Source of the DNA: Cristatella mucedo
Lineage: Eukaryota; Bryozoa; Phylactolaemata; Cristatellidae
Assembly (NCBI GenBank): GCA_009760855.2
Contig: WPIO01000068.1
Span: 1,482,501-1,532,500 of the forward strand
DNA: 50,000 nt
Direction: 5' to 3'
Below are positions 28,580 to 39,110 of the stretch, in pieces. Position numbers and translations under genes: made by a program. Position 1 is the stretch's first letter; each line of letters begins with the position of its first letter. The notes beneath the pieces were generated by a model. That model did no database searches. It saw only the letters and a list, made by a program, of their open reading frames with translations, and had not been told where the DNA came from.

Positions 28580-29520
28580 ACACTGGTCGACACATTTTTT
28601 CTTTACAAAATTCATGTTGCTGAAATAAAATGAGTAATATATCATCCATTTTTATGTGATCAACGCGAATATGACCGCACCCTACCATGACCGTGCCAAC
28701 CGTACCACACGTGTCGGTAAGAAATCCAACGAATGGGAACGAAGGAAGTGGATCTTAAGAGACATATTGCAGCAATGTTTCTGATACTGCATCGGCATAT
28801 CTTCTACTAGTTTATTGTAGTGTTCTGCCCCAGCATTCCCGAGAACGTTTGTAGACGCTAGGTCAGCAGAGTTCCGAGCTCGCTTCGTATCAGCCTGCAG
28901 CAAGTTGTTGAACCGCTCCTCTTCTTCTTTTACGAGCTTCTTCTACGAGCTGTCGCTTCTTCTACGAGGAGTCGCAGTGAAATGCTTTTTGATCTTTGCT
29001 TCGCTGAGTCGAGGACACTGTTTGTGCAGGCATAGGAAAAGCTGGCGAAACTTCCTGTTCAATTTCGCTTTCGCGAAGTTCGTCATTAAACCTAGTTTGA
29101 TGTGAACGGGTGGTGGCAGGATTTTGCCTCGAGCCTCGAACAGAGCTGCGTGCCGCCGGATATTCTTCTCTCCAACTGCTACATTTTGTCTTCGCGTCCA
29201 TTCCTTCCGCAAGTAGTGCCATTCCCTCGCTCGGCTATCCCACTCACACGAGAATGAAATGTATTCCGCATATCCCTGCCGCAGTCCCAATACAACGGCA
29301 ACTACCTTCGAATCACCACAGAAGTGCCAGCCGTAGTTTTGGTACTCAACGGAATTCGGCAGCTGTTTTAGGTTATCGCACGTCTCTTTCATGTGGACGG
29401 CAGGCGCTACTGGAATAGATGGAAGACGGTTTTCATTGGGCAAACGCACAGCCTTAAGACTCGGTTTCAAAGAGTCTACAAGTAGTCTTCATTCAGGTGG
29501 CTCATGAGTGTTTTGTGAAG
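28580..29520 (-). pseudogene. Decayed copy of a widespread orphan, probably transposon-borne, protein family
   Basis: The minus frame at 28943-29470 reads PSLKAVRLPNENRLPSIPVA, HMKETCDNLKQL, YGWHFCGDSKVVAVVLGLRQ, CEWDSRAREWHYLRKEW, PPPVHIKLGLMTNFAKA and CPRLSEAKIKKHF. A second frame at 28682-28903 continues with HYNKLVEDMPMQYQKHCCNM, then SLKIHFLRSHSLDF. I recall this block order from a multi-copy uncharacterised family in many invertebrates (SLKAVLLHNGN, PPLHIKLGLMK, MSLKIHFLHSHLDFFP). Upstream, PPE-stop-RLLVDSLK suggests a Trp codon changed to TGA. With a frameshift and stops, this copy is dead. The biochemical role of the family is unknown to me. Confidence 0.62.
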
Positions 29521-29714
29521 CATTCGCGAGGCCCTCAATACTGGAACAGGATACTCAATGCAGGATACAGCGATTCCCACGATTCCCGTCCCTTTCTTTC
29601 CTTCCTTTCCGAAGAAATGCTCCAAGAAATGCTTGTGGCGCTTTCGATCTAAAGTAGTCGTGACGTCTTCTTTGAGAAGATTCCTTTGTTGTTGGAGCCT
29701 TGATCCTATCCACT
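29521..29714. other. No clear feature, possibly the 5' continuation of the orphan element
   Basis: Sequence beyond the conserved block is too decayed to align by eye. Confidence 0.3.
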
Positions 29715-29785
29715 ATTATTTATTATATTATTATTATTATTTATTATTTTTTATACATATATTATTATTATTTATTATTTAGCCT
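29715..29785. repeat. (ATT)n-rich tract
   Basis: TATTATTATTATTATTTATT-type repeats, similar in type to LINE tails. The bases before it show no LINE match. Confidence 0.85.
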
Positions 29786-30330
29786 TATTCTTGGATAAGT
29801 CCAAGTCACTGACTCCAGGTCATTTACTTCTTCCTGCGTTATTCTGTGTGGATTCGATGATGCGATGATGATTGATCACTGCATGCTGACCTACCAGGAG
29901 AAGAACAGGTCGGCTCACCCCTAGTCCTCACCGGATGAAACAAGAGGATATTCTGCTGGAGGTATAGGAATAGGAAGCCTCTCACCGTGTGGAACTGGGC
30001 TCAATGCAGACGGAATCTTTGGGTGGACTATTCTCGACCTCTTTCGCTTTGTTACTCCGCCGGAAAGAGGGAGGAGGAACCAAGCAGAAGGCAGCAGGCT
30101 GCCTCTACGTGGCTCTCTGGCTCTCCCCCGCACCACGGGGAACGGGCAAGCGGCAGCGTCGACGGCCGTTTTTCATTCAATCGCCACGAAAGCCGTGCAT
30201 GCTGCACATGTAGCGCAGCGTGTACGTATATATGTGTGGGGGCGCCCCCAAGGCTGGTCTTGCTTCACCAACTTTGCATCCGAAGTAACGATGTGTTTTT
30301 CCATGCTTCCTTCACTTGAGAGAAGCGACA
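29786..30330. other. No recognisable gene or repeat
   Basis: Frames up to 110 codons exist but overlap one another on both strands and show no family features. Confidence 0.35.
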
Positions 30331-30336
30331 CTTTTA

Positions 30337-30700
30337 ATAATAATAATAATAATATTGCACTTGATAAAGCGCCCTCAGAGAACTTAATCTCTTTCTAGGC
30401 GCTTTACATTTGCTGCAAAGTGATACGCAATAGAATAGTAAGTAAAATCATGCTTGAAAAACAAACAAAATGAATAACATGGTTAGGGGTTACATGCACT
30501 GGGTCAGCATGCAAATGTGGTTAGTGGCAGCATGAACAGTGTCAGCACGCATAAGCACATCGAGGACGAATCACAAGGACCCACTAAATGCTGTCCTAAA
30601 TAGGTATGTTTTTAAGTTTCTTTTAAATGTGGTCAGGTCAGGGGATGTTCTGATGCAGGTCGGGAGGGAGTTCCAGGCTGTGGGAGCATTTTCTTCTCGT
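30337..30700 (-). mobile_element. LINE family A 3' end, 5'-truncated
   Basis: The plus strand starts with AATAATAATAATAATATTGC, then CTTGATAAAGCGCCCTCAGA, TTTCTAGGCGCTTTACATTT and CATGGTTAGGGGTTACATGC. It continues to GTCGGGAGGGAGTTCCAGGC. The minus peptide ends FKRNLKTYLFRTAFSGSL, as in the other copies. It stops near 30700. Confidence 0.85.
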
Positions 30701-31145
30701 TGGCAAATGTCGCTTCCCCACAAATATGGTGCAAAGTCTCCACGATAGAGAAGGCACTTTCGAGACATTGCTATTCCTGTATTGTACCTCAACGGATAAA
30801 ATAATAACAGCTCCGCGTAATAGTAACTTAAACTGTCCCGCACAAAGTCTGAAATAATTTAAGTGCGCAACTTTTCCGACTGGGCTTTATGACGTCAGCT
30901 TACTGCAGCAGCCACCTGGCAGAACTACAGGGCCTAACGATTTCAATGTTGACCGATGTCCAATATCAATTGGGCTTCGAATGCGTCCAATGAGGACTGC
31001 GACGAGTTTATCACTGGCAAGGTATGTCTCGCTGCACGAGGCTAGGCGTCGCATCTGACCGACGGTAGAGTGACGCCGCATAGGTCAAGGTACATGTCAG
31101 CAAACGTGCCAGCCCAGTCAAAAGAATGAGCGATTGCAATTCGCA
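30701..31145. other. No recognisable gene or repeat
   Basis: Unique-looking DNA with short frames only. Confidence 0.35.
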
Positions 31146-31146
31146 G

Positions 31147-31240
31147 CGATTCGAGCTTATTCTTGAGGTGTTATTCTTGAGCTGCCATACAAATGATTTA
31201 TTATCGATATTATTAGTATTATTGTTATCGTAGATGTCAA
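31147..31240 (+). mobile_element. Possible LINE/SINE 3' tail remnant
   Basis: TTCTTGAGCTGCCATACAAA, then TGATTTATTATCG and ATTATTAGTATTATTGTTAT resemble the shared LINE/SINE 2 terminus followed by an ATT-type tail. It is too short and diverged to choose the family. Confidence 0.35.
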
Positions 31241-31439
31241 GTCCAGAAAGTGGCGCGAAACAGCAATTATCTCATGGATCTACAGCATATCTAGCGATCT
31301 TCTTAGCGATCTAGCATATATTTTTTCCAGATTCCTTGTAAGCCTGATACGAGGCAGCCCTTCCATCAGAACACTCGCCTACCCTTGGCCGGCTCTTCTC
31401 TCTACTTTCTCACCAGCTCTACATCGTCGCGTCCAACTG

Positions 31440-32724
31440 CAAGCTGCTGTCCCTGCTGACTGATCCCCTATCGTGATGTTCGTCTCCCACTATAGGAAGT
31501 CGACTAGTGCTCAATGCCGCCCAGACCTGCGCTCTTCTGAGATGCCTAGATGTGCTGCTGTTCACCGTGGCTAACGTGGGTCTCACCTTGGTCACTGCAC
31601 TGCCTCCAAAGAGCATCTTCTCGCGTCCATCATTGTAAAATCAATATCAGGCCAGGTGAAAAATGTCTTATCTCCCTTCTAGCGTTCAGATTAAATAAGA
31701 GTAAACTGGTTGTAGCGACACTGCTAATGTCTTCTAATTAAAAAAAAACAGTTTGTCGTGCAGACTTTGATCTCTCTTGGATGTCAGCTAATTTCTCAAA
31801 TTGGATGAATACAAGACCAACTTAATAAGATGCCAACCTAATGCCAATCAGAAATAAAGCATTGTACTTAAAATGGGCTCTGCCAGCATGTCTCTCCTAA
31901 CCTTTATCAGTAATCTGGGTGTACTTTGCTAAAATGTCATTTAGCTAGATGATAATATCAGCTCATCTGTCAATCCTTCATGTTTTCAGCTACTCCACGG
32001 TTTAGTGCGTACGTTTGAGAGGCTTTTCGGATAAAGTTGGGTAAGTTAAGGAACATAGATTATGAGACTTTTCCGGAAAGCACTCGTTAAGGCATTAGTT
32101 CTGACTCCGTCTTTTGAGATTGGACTGAAGTCTTTCTAAATCTACGGATGCTGGGGGGGGGGTAGAGGTGAACCTGGTAAAATCCACCCGAATTGCCTGG
32201 CAGGCAGGTTTGATATACAAGCAATACAGCCAGTCGCTGACAATTTCTTCACAAGCAGTCAACGGCGTTGCACCCGCAGGCTTGCTAAAGCCTTGCATAG
32301 ACTTGCATGGAAATCTTGTGGTGTGCGAGCCTTCAGCTCGTACAAACCGATAGTCTACAACGTTAACTCAGCTGCCGTCACTGCCTGCAATGACCTAGCA
32401 TCGTAAAGATGTCAGATACCAACCCATCTGTACTGGTCAGCCTTCCATTCGCCCCGATAAACTTCTTTTTTTCCTCTTGTGAGTTTTGAACACGATCCAG
32501 TCCATTCTAATGGGACAGGGGTCATACTTACCGGTGATCCTGCGTGTCTTTGTGTTCGCTTTTATTTGCTAGTCTATGAATAATAGTTTCGCACTTTTGC
32601 ATGTTCATCCAATCATTATGCTATCGCGCATAGTATTAACCCTTGTCTATTGATTCTCATGAAGCCTGTTTTGAAGTGCTCGGTTAGTCATTTAGTTGTC
32701 TTAGAGTGCTGCGCAAAGAACCTA

Positions 32725-32776
<52 letters not shown>
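31440..32776 (+). mobile_element. LINE family A, very degenerate, with ATT tail
   Basis: Scattered matches follow the order of 7760-9180: GAGATGCCTAGATGTGCTGC (compare 7781-7805), GGGCTCTGCCAGCATGTCTC, GTAATCTGGGTGTACTTTGC, and GATGATAATATCAGCTCATC. The end AGTTGTCTTAGAGTGCTGCG leads into a pure ATT run (32727-32776). No frame is left, and an unrelated insert may lie at 32010-32300. Confidence 0.5.
32727..32776. repeat. (ATT)n microsatellite
   Basis: About 16 uninterrupted ATT units at the expected 3' end of the degenerate LINE. Confidence 0.97.
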
Positions 32777-32777
<1 letters not shown>

Positions 32778-32879
32778 ACGGTAAAAGAACAATCGCTTTA
32801 CGAACAACTATAAAAGCTCCTCTTTATGAGCTCAACCATAAATTTTTGTGGACTACTGACCATTTTGATTGAAAAAAAA

Positions 32880-33022
32880 TATAATTCATTTATATAGCAC
32901 CCCAAGAGAACTTAATCTCTATTCAGGCGCTTCACATGTGCCTTGGGGCTCGAGCCCACGACCTCAGTCACACCTTGGTCGGGGCGAGCACCTTAACCGC
33001 TAGACCAAACCAGCTCGGCAGT
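32880..33022 (-). mobile_element. SINE family 2, short subfamily
   Basis: Complement of the family 2 consensus: ATAATTCATTTATATAGCAC, CCCAAGAGAACTTAATCTCT, GGGGCTCGAGCCCACGACCT, GACC with AAGGTGTGACT, and the head end CCAAACCAGCTCGGC. It keeps the whole head and the LINE-like terminus. Confidence 0.9.
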
Positions 33023-33584
33023 TTTCTTGGGCTTCCTGTGAGCCCTTTCTGTCATTAATAATGAAATCAAAGGGGCTAGAAGCTGGTATGATGGCATTCC
33101 CTGATTACCTACGGTTGATGCAATATGATTACTATGACGATATGCATTATCATCTAGAGAGTTTAACAATAATGATGAATTTTTACAGCACGAAGAGGTG
33201 GGAATTTGGGCACTTTATATACGGAAGCACGGAAGGAAGCAACATGGCAACTGATTAGTGGCGACAAAATGTGCTCAGTTTCAGGACGCTTATGCACGTA
33301 TAGGACAACTCATGGGTCCAAGTAAGTGTCATTCGGAACCTATCGGTATTAAACTCGTTTTTAATTTAATAACGTCGGAGGATGTAATGATGTCACTTGG
33401 TACTGACTCACTGGCTTTGAGAAAATAGGAACTAAGGCAAGGTTCCCTAGGCGTTGAGATTAGTTAGAGAAAATCCCGGACGAATTGGCGGAGCTGCTGA
33501 CAAGAAGGGAGCCTGATTAGGAAAGGGAAGAAGGATGAAGGAAGGAAGGAAGAAGGAAGCCTGATTAGGAAATACTTTGGATAT
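33023..33584. other. No confident gene
   Basis: A 65-codon plus frame at 33061-33258 is rich in Met, Tyr and Asp (for example LRLMQYDYYDDMHYHLESLT) and looks less biased than most, but I recognise nothing. GTAAGT at 33321 follows an ATG by 10 bases and is probably chance. Confidence 0.25.
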
Positions 33585-34020
33585 GTAAGCCACAGACATA
33601 GGCTGCGATGGACTAAAAATGAGTGAGAAAAACTTGAAATGGAAACGTTACTTGACGGTAGCTGGCCGGTGCAGGTCGGTGAGTAGTGGAGTACTGTGCA
33701 GTTGCGACTCTAGCGACCGACGTGCCTAGCTGAACAGGTTGGCACCAGTCATAAGCGTCTTATGGAACAGGCGCGAATACCTGCAAGTAGTGAGTTACAG
33801 ATGTCCAGACGTAATGTCGGAAATGTGTGAAGCAGCTATGCCTTGTTATTTTGATTTGAAGTCTAAATTACTTAGTTGTTATGTAGCTAAGAGCTAGCCA
33901 ACTTGACCGTAGAGCTACCATGGTCATTAAGCAGAAGGTTACTTTAGAATAGAGAAATCAGGATGTGTGCTGGAGCAATTCGAGATATTTTCGCTCAGCC
34001 TATTTTTAGTATTCAATTTG
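33585..34020 (-). mobile_element. LINE family A, very degenerate
   Basis: Matches to 2690-3110 in order: TAAAAATGAGTGAGAAAAAC, AGCTGGCCGGTGCAGGTCGG, GACGTGCCTAGCTGAACAGG, GTAGTGAGTTACAGATGTCC, and CTTGACCGTAGAGCTACC. The copy lacks a readable frame. Confidence 0.6.
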
Positions 34021-34194
34021 TAAAATTCCCGATCGGGTCTTTATGCACGCATGGGAATCGTGACCCGGAGGAGTGTTTTTCATCGTTGAAAAACTTGATT
34101 TAACTAGGTAGGCTTGATGTTCTTATATAAGGGTTTAACTAGTCTATCGCTACCTTTTACAATGTCTTTGATAGCAGCGGTAACAGAGAGAATG

Positions 34195-34234
34195 GGTCAA
34201 GTTCGCTAGCACCCCGGATCTAGCGAACTTGACC
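34195..34234. other. Perfect 15-bp inverted repeat with 10-base loop
   Basis: GGTCAAGTTCGCTAG at 34195-34209 and CTAGCGAACTTGACC at 34220-34234 flank CACCCCGGAT. It could be a hairpin or a pair of element ends, but no element body is visible. Confidence 0.93.
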
Positions 34235-34454
34235 TCTCAATGAGTCGCCAGAAAAAAGCATCTAGGAAAGATCCTGGGACGAAGTGTGTGGCTACGGGCA
34301 GAGCTCACACGTTAAATATGCAGAGCAGCGTGCAATTAGGGCGTCTTATATTGAAAGCAGCAGGTGCTAGCAGGAGCAATGCTGTGCTAAGAGTCTGCTG
34401 GCAGTCTTCTTTGGCTAGAAGATTCGAACCTCCGAGAGGCGGGATATGGTACCT

Positions 34455-34515
34455 TCGTGGTGGACACGTGATGGTGGACACGTGATGATGGACGTCGTGA
34501 TGGACACGTGAGGAT
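34455..34515. repeat. Short tandem repeat of GTGGACACGTGATG type
   Basis: Four imperfect units of GGACACGTGAT or GGACGTCGTGAT, each 13-15 bases long. Confidence 0.75.
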
Positions 34516-34519
34516 CTTG

Positions 34520-35985
34520 TCTATCTTACTGACATAGAAGCTCAGCAGAAACGAGTTGCAAGATTACCAACCGCAAGGATCACTGGGTACGGGGCTTACC
34601 CGGTAGCGATTAAGGAGACACTTGCTGATCGACACTAACATCCTGTCGATCGCCCGATCGCATTGATAGCAGATTCCTGTTGAAGCTAGAATCGGTCTTA
34701 GGATCTGGATGGATTGGCACAACTTGCAAAATTCCTCAGAAGCCCGTCACTGTTATTGCAGCCACTGCTGATCATTTGTGGGTTTTTCAAACTTGCACGT
34801 ATTAGTTTTAACTCACTTGCATAGGCAGCGTGATCGGACTTTTATAGCACTTAGTCAGAGGAGAAAACTCATTTGTAACTGAGGCTACTGCTGTGCTGTA
34901 AAGTTCTACAAGCGAAGGCACGTCAGATGGAGGGTTGAGAAGGTTTGAGGAAGGCATTTTGTGTGGGCAGCATTATTGCTAAGAGTCTTGCGGTTTTCCA
35001 ATAAGCTAAAGATTTTATTTACATAAGAACTTTTCGCGAAATGAATCGTCTGGTTTTCAGTTTTCTGTGGCCGCCTACGCGTATAGATCTGCCCTTATGC
35101 TGACAAATATTATACAGCCGAGTGAAATTATGAAATTACACCGACTCACTGTGAAGGTATCGGCATTTAAGCCATCGTTTTCTGCCATCGTCTAAATACC
35201 TGCTCGCGATAGACTTTCTTCTACGACTGACTAGCCGAAATTTTAGGCAGCAGTTTGACCGTTATTTGGTCAAGCGGCAGCGAGCTTTGGCACAGTTGCT
35301 TGCCCTGCGTTCTGAGGAAAATATGCACCGCTGAAGCGGCTACTGCAGTCGGTGCTTTATTTACCTTTTTTCGCCTACAGAACACCGTAAATTAGAAAGC
35401 TACATCATCACGAAGGCTGTGGCATCGCGAGGCTTTGCCGCCGATCAGTTACTAGTAAAAATAGCGTCGGCTTATCAAGTGCTCTTGCAGACTTGTTTAG
35501 AATGTAAGGACATACAAGTATGTTCGGCGATGGCATCATTTCTGTGACATGCGGCTGCTGTTGGTTGAGCTAAAAAGAAAAATTTTCAGCACGCTAAAAA
35601 GAAGTCTCAGTGACCCTTCCCGGATTTAGTAATGTTCTAAAGGCGTATTACGCGTTCCTTAGTTTAACAGTCTATGACTACGGACGGAGAAAAAACGCGT
35701 CGATGGCCGCACTTGGAGGGCATGTCAGAACATATTTAGATTAGAAGTTCGCAGCCGTAGTGTTGGAAAAAGATAACGGCAGAGTTATAATGGCATCTTT
35801 CTTCGCCGCCTAGCGACCGTTCATGCAACATCAAGCCCTTGGTGTTTGAACCAGATATCCCGGCTATGGCCGCTGGAGGTGCAGCGCTTCGCTTCCGATT
35901 ATTGAAACGTTATTGCACAGCGAGAGGCCGAAGTGGTTGTGCCATATCAGCCAGATCCTTGCGTTTCTCTGCCTAAAATGCTAAT
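34520..35985. other. Long stretch without a recognisable feature
   Basis: About 1.5 kb of mixed composition with no frame over 60 codons, no tRNA-like boxes and no repeats that recur elsewhere in the window. It could be intron or unique intergenic DNA. Confidence 0.4.
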
Positions 35986-35986
35986 A

Positions 35987-36136
35987 TAAATATACAATTC
36001 ATTTATATAACGCCCTAAGAGAACTTAATCTCTATTCAGCCGCTTCACATATGCCTCGGGGATCGAGCCCACGACCTCAGTCAGACCTTGGTCGGGGCGA
36101 GCACCTTAACCGCTAGACCAAAACAGCTCGGCTAAT
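35987..36136 (-). mobile_element. SINE family 2, short subfamily
   Basis: It is almost the same as 32880-33022 in order and sequence: ATACAATTCATTTATATAAC, GCCCTAAGAGAACTTAATCT, GGGGATCGAGCCCACGACC, GGTCGGGGCGAGCACCTTAA and CCAAAACAGCTCGGC. Confidence 0.9.
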
Positions 36137-37005
36137 CACAAAGATAGCAATATTGATAACATCAACATTAATATCGAATACGAATACTGACGATTAAGAC
36201 ATATGTGTAACTTTTCTCATTTGGAAATTTGTTAGGTTAGAAAACTATCAGACTTGACAGCGGTTTTACGGGTATTACTTCATCATAACCCTATCAATGC
36301 TTCACTGTTACATTATCACTGCTATTCATGATCCGCAAAACTAAGACTAAAATTACAGCAGGTGGGAAAGATTGCGAATTCAAGGCCAGAGAAATGGTCT
36401 GACATAATGAAGGCGTACAGTGTAAAATCTAAAGACACATAATTGGTGGAGCGTTTGGAAGGATTGGGCTCCGCATGATTTAGTTTAATTTGTGGAGAAT
36501 TAATAGTTACTTAAATTTCGGACTGTTTAAAATCCATCCTGCCTGTTATTTAGGGTTGGAACTCTATATGAATTATATTTTTATTTTTTTGGGAATAGAT
36601 CGATCGTTTGTTCGCTCCTTCGTTTGCATCGTTGGCCAGGTACACCAGCTTTAAAGCCTCTAGCAAATTGAAAGCGCGATCGATCAATCCTTAGGCAAGC
36701 ATGCGTTTGCAGTCAGCTTGGATAGAAAAACGGCGTCTTTCTACTAGAGTACTAGCACTTAACGTGGTTACCGCAGGAAATATCTGCAAGACTGTCACCC
36801 CAGGCTGCTTTTTCGGCTACCCGTTTAAACATCAACATCTCTTGACTGATCTCACTTCAAATAGGTTAAGTTATCAGCATAATTGCTTGGTTTTTATTTA
36901 CATCGCCAAGAGCAGGCAAACGGAAGAATAAAAAGGTAAAGGCACGCAGTAAACTTCCTCATTCGAACATGGCGGATATTGGTGGTTGTCTAATCACTCT
37001 CACAC
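36137..37005. other. No recognisable gene or repeat
   Basis: AT-richer DNA with one 76-codon plus frame (36701-36931) that shows no family features. Confidence 0.35.
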
Positions 37006-37009
37006 GCCG

Positions 37010-37154
37010 CGCTGTTTTGACCCAGTGGTTAAGGTGTCCGCCTTGAACCAAGGTCAAGGTTAGTGCATTTGATGACCGAGGTTGTTGGCTCGAGCCCCGT
37101 GGCATATTCAAGTGCCGGAATAGAGACACGTTTTCTTATGGTGCTATAAAATTG

Positions 37155-37193
<39 letters not shown>
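37010..37193 (+). mobile_element. SINE family 2, long subfamily, with (AT)n tail
   Basis: TTTTGACCCAGTGGTTAAGG, AAGGTCAAGGTTAGTGCATT, GGCTCGAGCCCCGTGGCATA and GGTGCTATAAAATTGAATTA lead straight into an AT run of about 35 bases (37157-37191), as if the tail had expanded. Confidence 0.88.
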
Positions 37194-37195
<2 letters not shown>

Positions 37196-38395
37196 GATGC
37201 TATCCAGAAATAGAGAAAAAAAGAGCAGCTGCCAATAGCGACAGCAAGTTTCATCGATGCCACCGTGGGCTCATCTATTCTGGCCACAAATGGAAACCCA
37301 GGTCCGTAATAATAAGAATAATATTAATAATAATAGCAAATTTTTAAAGCAGATAATGCACCGATGCAGAAAGCCATTAGTGTTCTTCTGCGGACGCAGC
37401 GTCAAGCTGAGAAAAAACAGCCGCAGACCTGTCCGATTCGGGTATTGCAAAGTCGGGACGCAAAAACAGAGATGACCGCACATTGCAGCCACTGACTGGA
37501 GCTTCCACCCGACATGCACCGCAGAAGGGCACCCACATTTCTCGCACTTATTCGCGGATTGCTGATAGGAGCTTCCCCACCGGACTGATTACCCACGAGA
37601 TAATATTGCGCGCGCATTGTGAATGTGCGTGCTTTAGCGACGTTCGACTTTTTCTTGACTTTTGCCTGCGGCAGGCGCGCATGCGACGAGCGACCAAACG
37701 ACCCGCAGTAAAGGCGTCGTCACTCTGCAACCGCAACCTTGAGCGCCAACTTCCACCGCAAAGAGCAGGCACCTGTATCCCGCTCAACTCAATTCAGCGC
37801 AGGTCAACTAAGCTGACCCTCTGGGCGACGGACTTCGATTCGCGTGCCACCTCCAGGTACCACCGTCAGCACTCTAAGAATCGTGGTTTTTAAGGGCCAT
37901 GACCGCAGGAAAATATCCGGATGATGACTCGTCAGCATGACCTCCGTAGGAGGATAGAATATAATGCTGTTGTCTTTTTGAAGTAAAGATTGTTTGCACT
38001 GACGCAAGCAACGGTTTTTCAAGTGCCCGAAAAGAGATTTAACTCTCTGAGAGTGCTCTAAAAGTGCATTACTCCTGTTATTATACAGCTTTGACACAGG
38101 TGTATAACCCCATCACTGTCTCGGCGGACATAACCCAGAGTAGCTCGGCGCCCGAGTCTAAGGTGGCGTCTCCTTCGACCAACCGGGCTAACTGCTTCCG
38201 CTTCCTGTCAGGCTTCGACCGTCATTCGCCTGGCCTTATTAAACTGCTCCGTGTCGCCGGGCCCAGAATCGCCAGTCTATGAAATGCGTGGGTAACTTTC
38301 AAGACAGCTGCAGCATGCAAGACGCCAAGTTGCGCTGCCGCTCGATTTCCGCGACGCCAAATACGTTCCGCTAGAGGCCTAGCTATAGGCGGACC
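37194..38395. other. No confident gene
   Basis: A plus frame of 136 codons at 37483-37893 is the longest, with no domain, signal or family likeness. The stretch also holds a short AAT run at 37308-37335. Confidence 0.3.
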
Positions 38396-38399
38396 AAGC

Positions 38400-38422
38400 G
38401 GGGGGGGGGGGGGGGGTGGGGA
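38400..38422. repeat. Poly(G) tract
   Basis: About 17 consecutive G, then TGGGG. It is a likely quadruplex-forming run at the edge of a CpG island. Confidence 0.9.
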
Positions 38423-38423
38423 C

Positions 38424-39110
38424 GCCAGTGACCCCGGGCGCGCGTGATCGGGGGTGCGTCAAAATGGCAGCCTATTATTGGAGGAGGCGTCATCTGCGGT
38501 GCAGTCCGTCGGCGGGCGCGCGTTATCCTCGGAACGCCGCTGGGCCAATCCGCTTAGGCCAAAGCAGCAGCGACGAGCACAATGGAACTGCGCGAGTGCG
38601 CTAAGCTTACCATCTACAGCGCGAGGTTGGCAGGCGTGCCGACGAGCGCTCGACAGCAGTCTTAGCCTCGACTGTCAGCTTAGTCTTGGGAGCTAGTCGT
38701 CGTTGGCATGCGACCCAGTGGCAGTCGCTGCGAAGAGGCGCGAGCCAGCGCTGAGCAGCACGCGCGCCAGCGCTGGCGGCCGGCCGCGGGCGCACGCACG
38801 CACGCACGCCGCCGCCAGATTTGAGGCGACGTCGCCGAGGCGCAGGCCCCGCGTCCGCGTCCTTGACGGCACGCGGACGAGGCTCCTCCTTCCCTCTCCT
38901 CGCTGGCCACTCCGTCTTCGTCGCGCAGACGACGTACCGTCATCTCGCTCGCCTCGCAGACGCTGCTGCCGACGTTGTTTTATCGCGAATGACGTGACGC
39001 GAGGCGCATATTTTCCCAGCCTCCAGAGCTACCGGCGACGGAAACGCTGCAGCACTTTTGAATTGGACCGTCGCGCCGACCGGCACTTCAGTGCGATCGC
39101 GAGCGGCAAA
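38424..39110. promoter_or_regulatory. CpG-rich island with a YY1-like start motif
   Basis: G+C- and CpG-rich block. GTCAAAATGGCAGCC at 38459 resembles the ATGGC-type YY1/initiator motif found at many CpG promoters and also gives a well-placed ATG (47 codons, unrecognised). A CGCA tandem run is at 38790-38806. Direction of transcription cannot be decided. Confidence 0.3.
38611..38807 (-). CDS. Candidate first coding exon on the minus strand
   Basis: A minus frame from 38807 is open for 65 codons and reaches ATG followed by GTAAGC (donor GT at 38609-38610, phase 2) within the CpG island. The peptide contains KTKLTVEAKTAVERSSARLP. Not recognised, and GC-rich open frames arise by chance. Confidence 0.18.
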
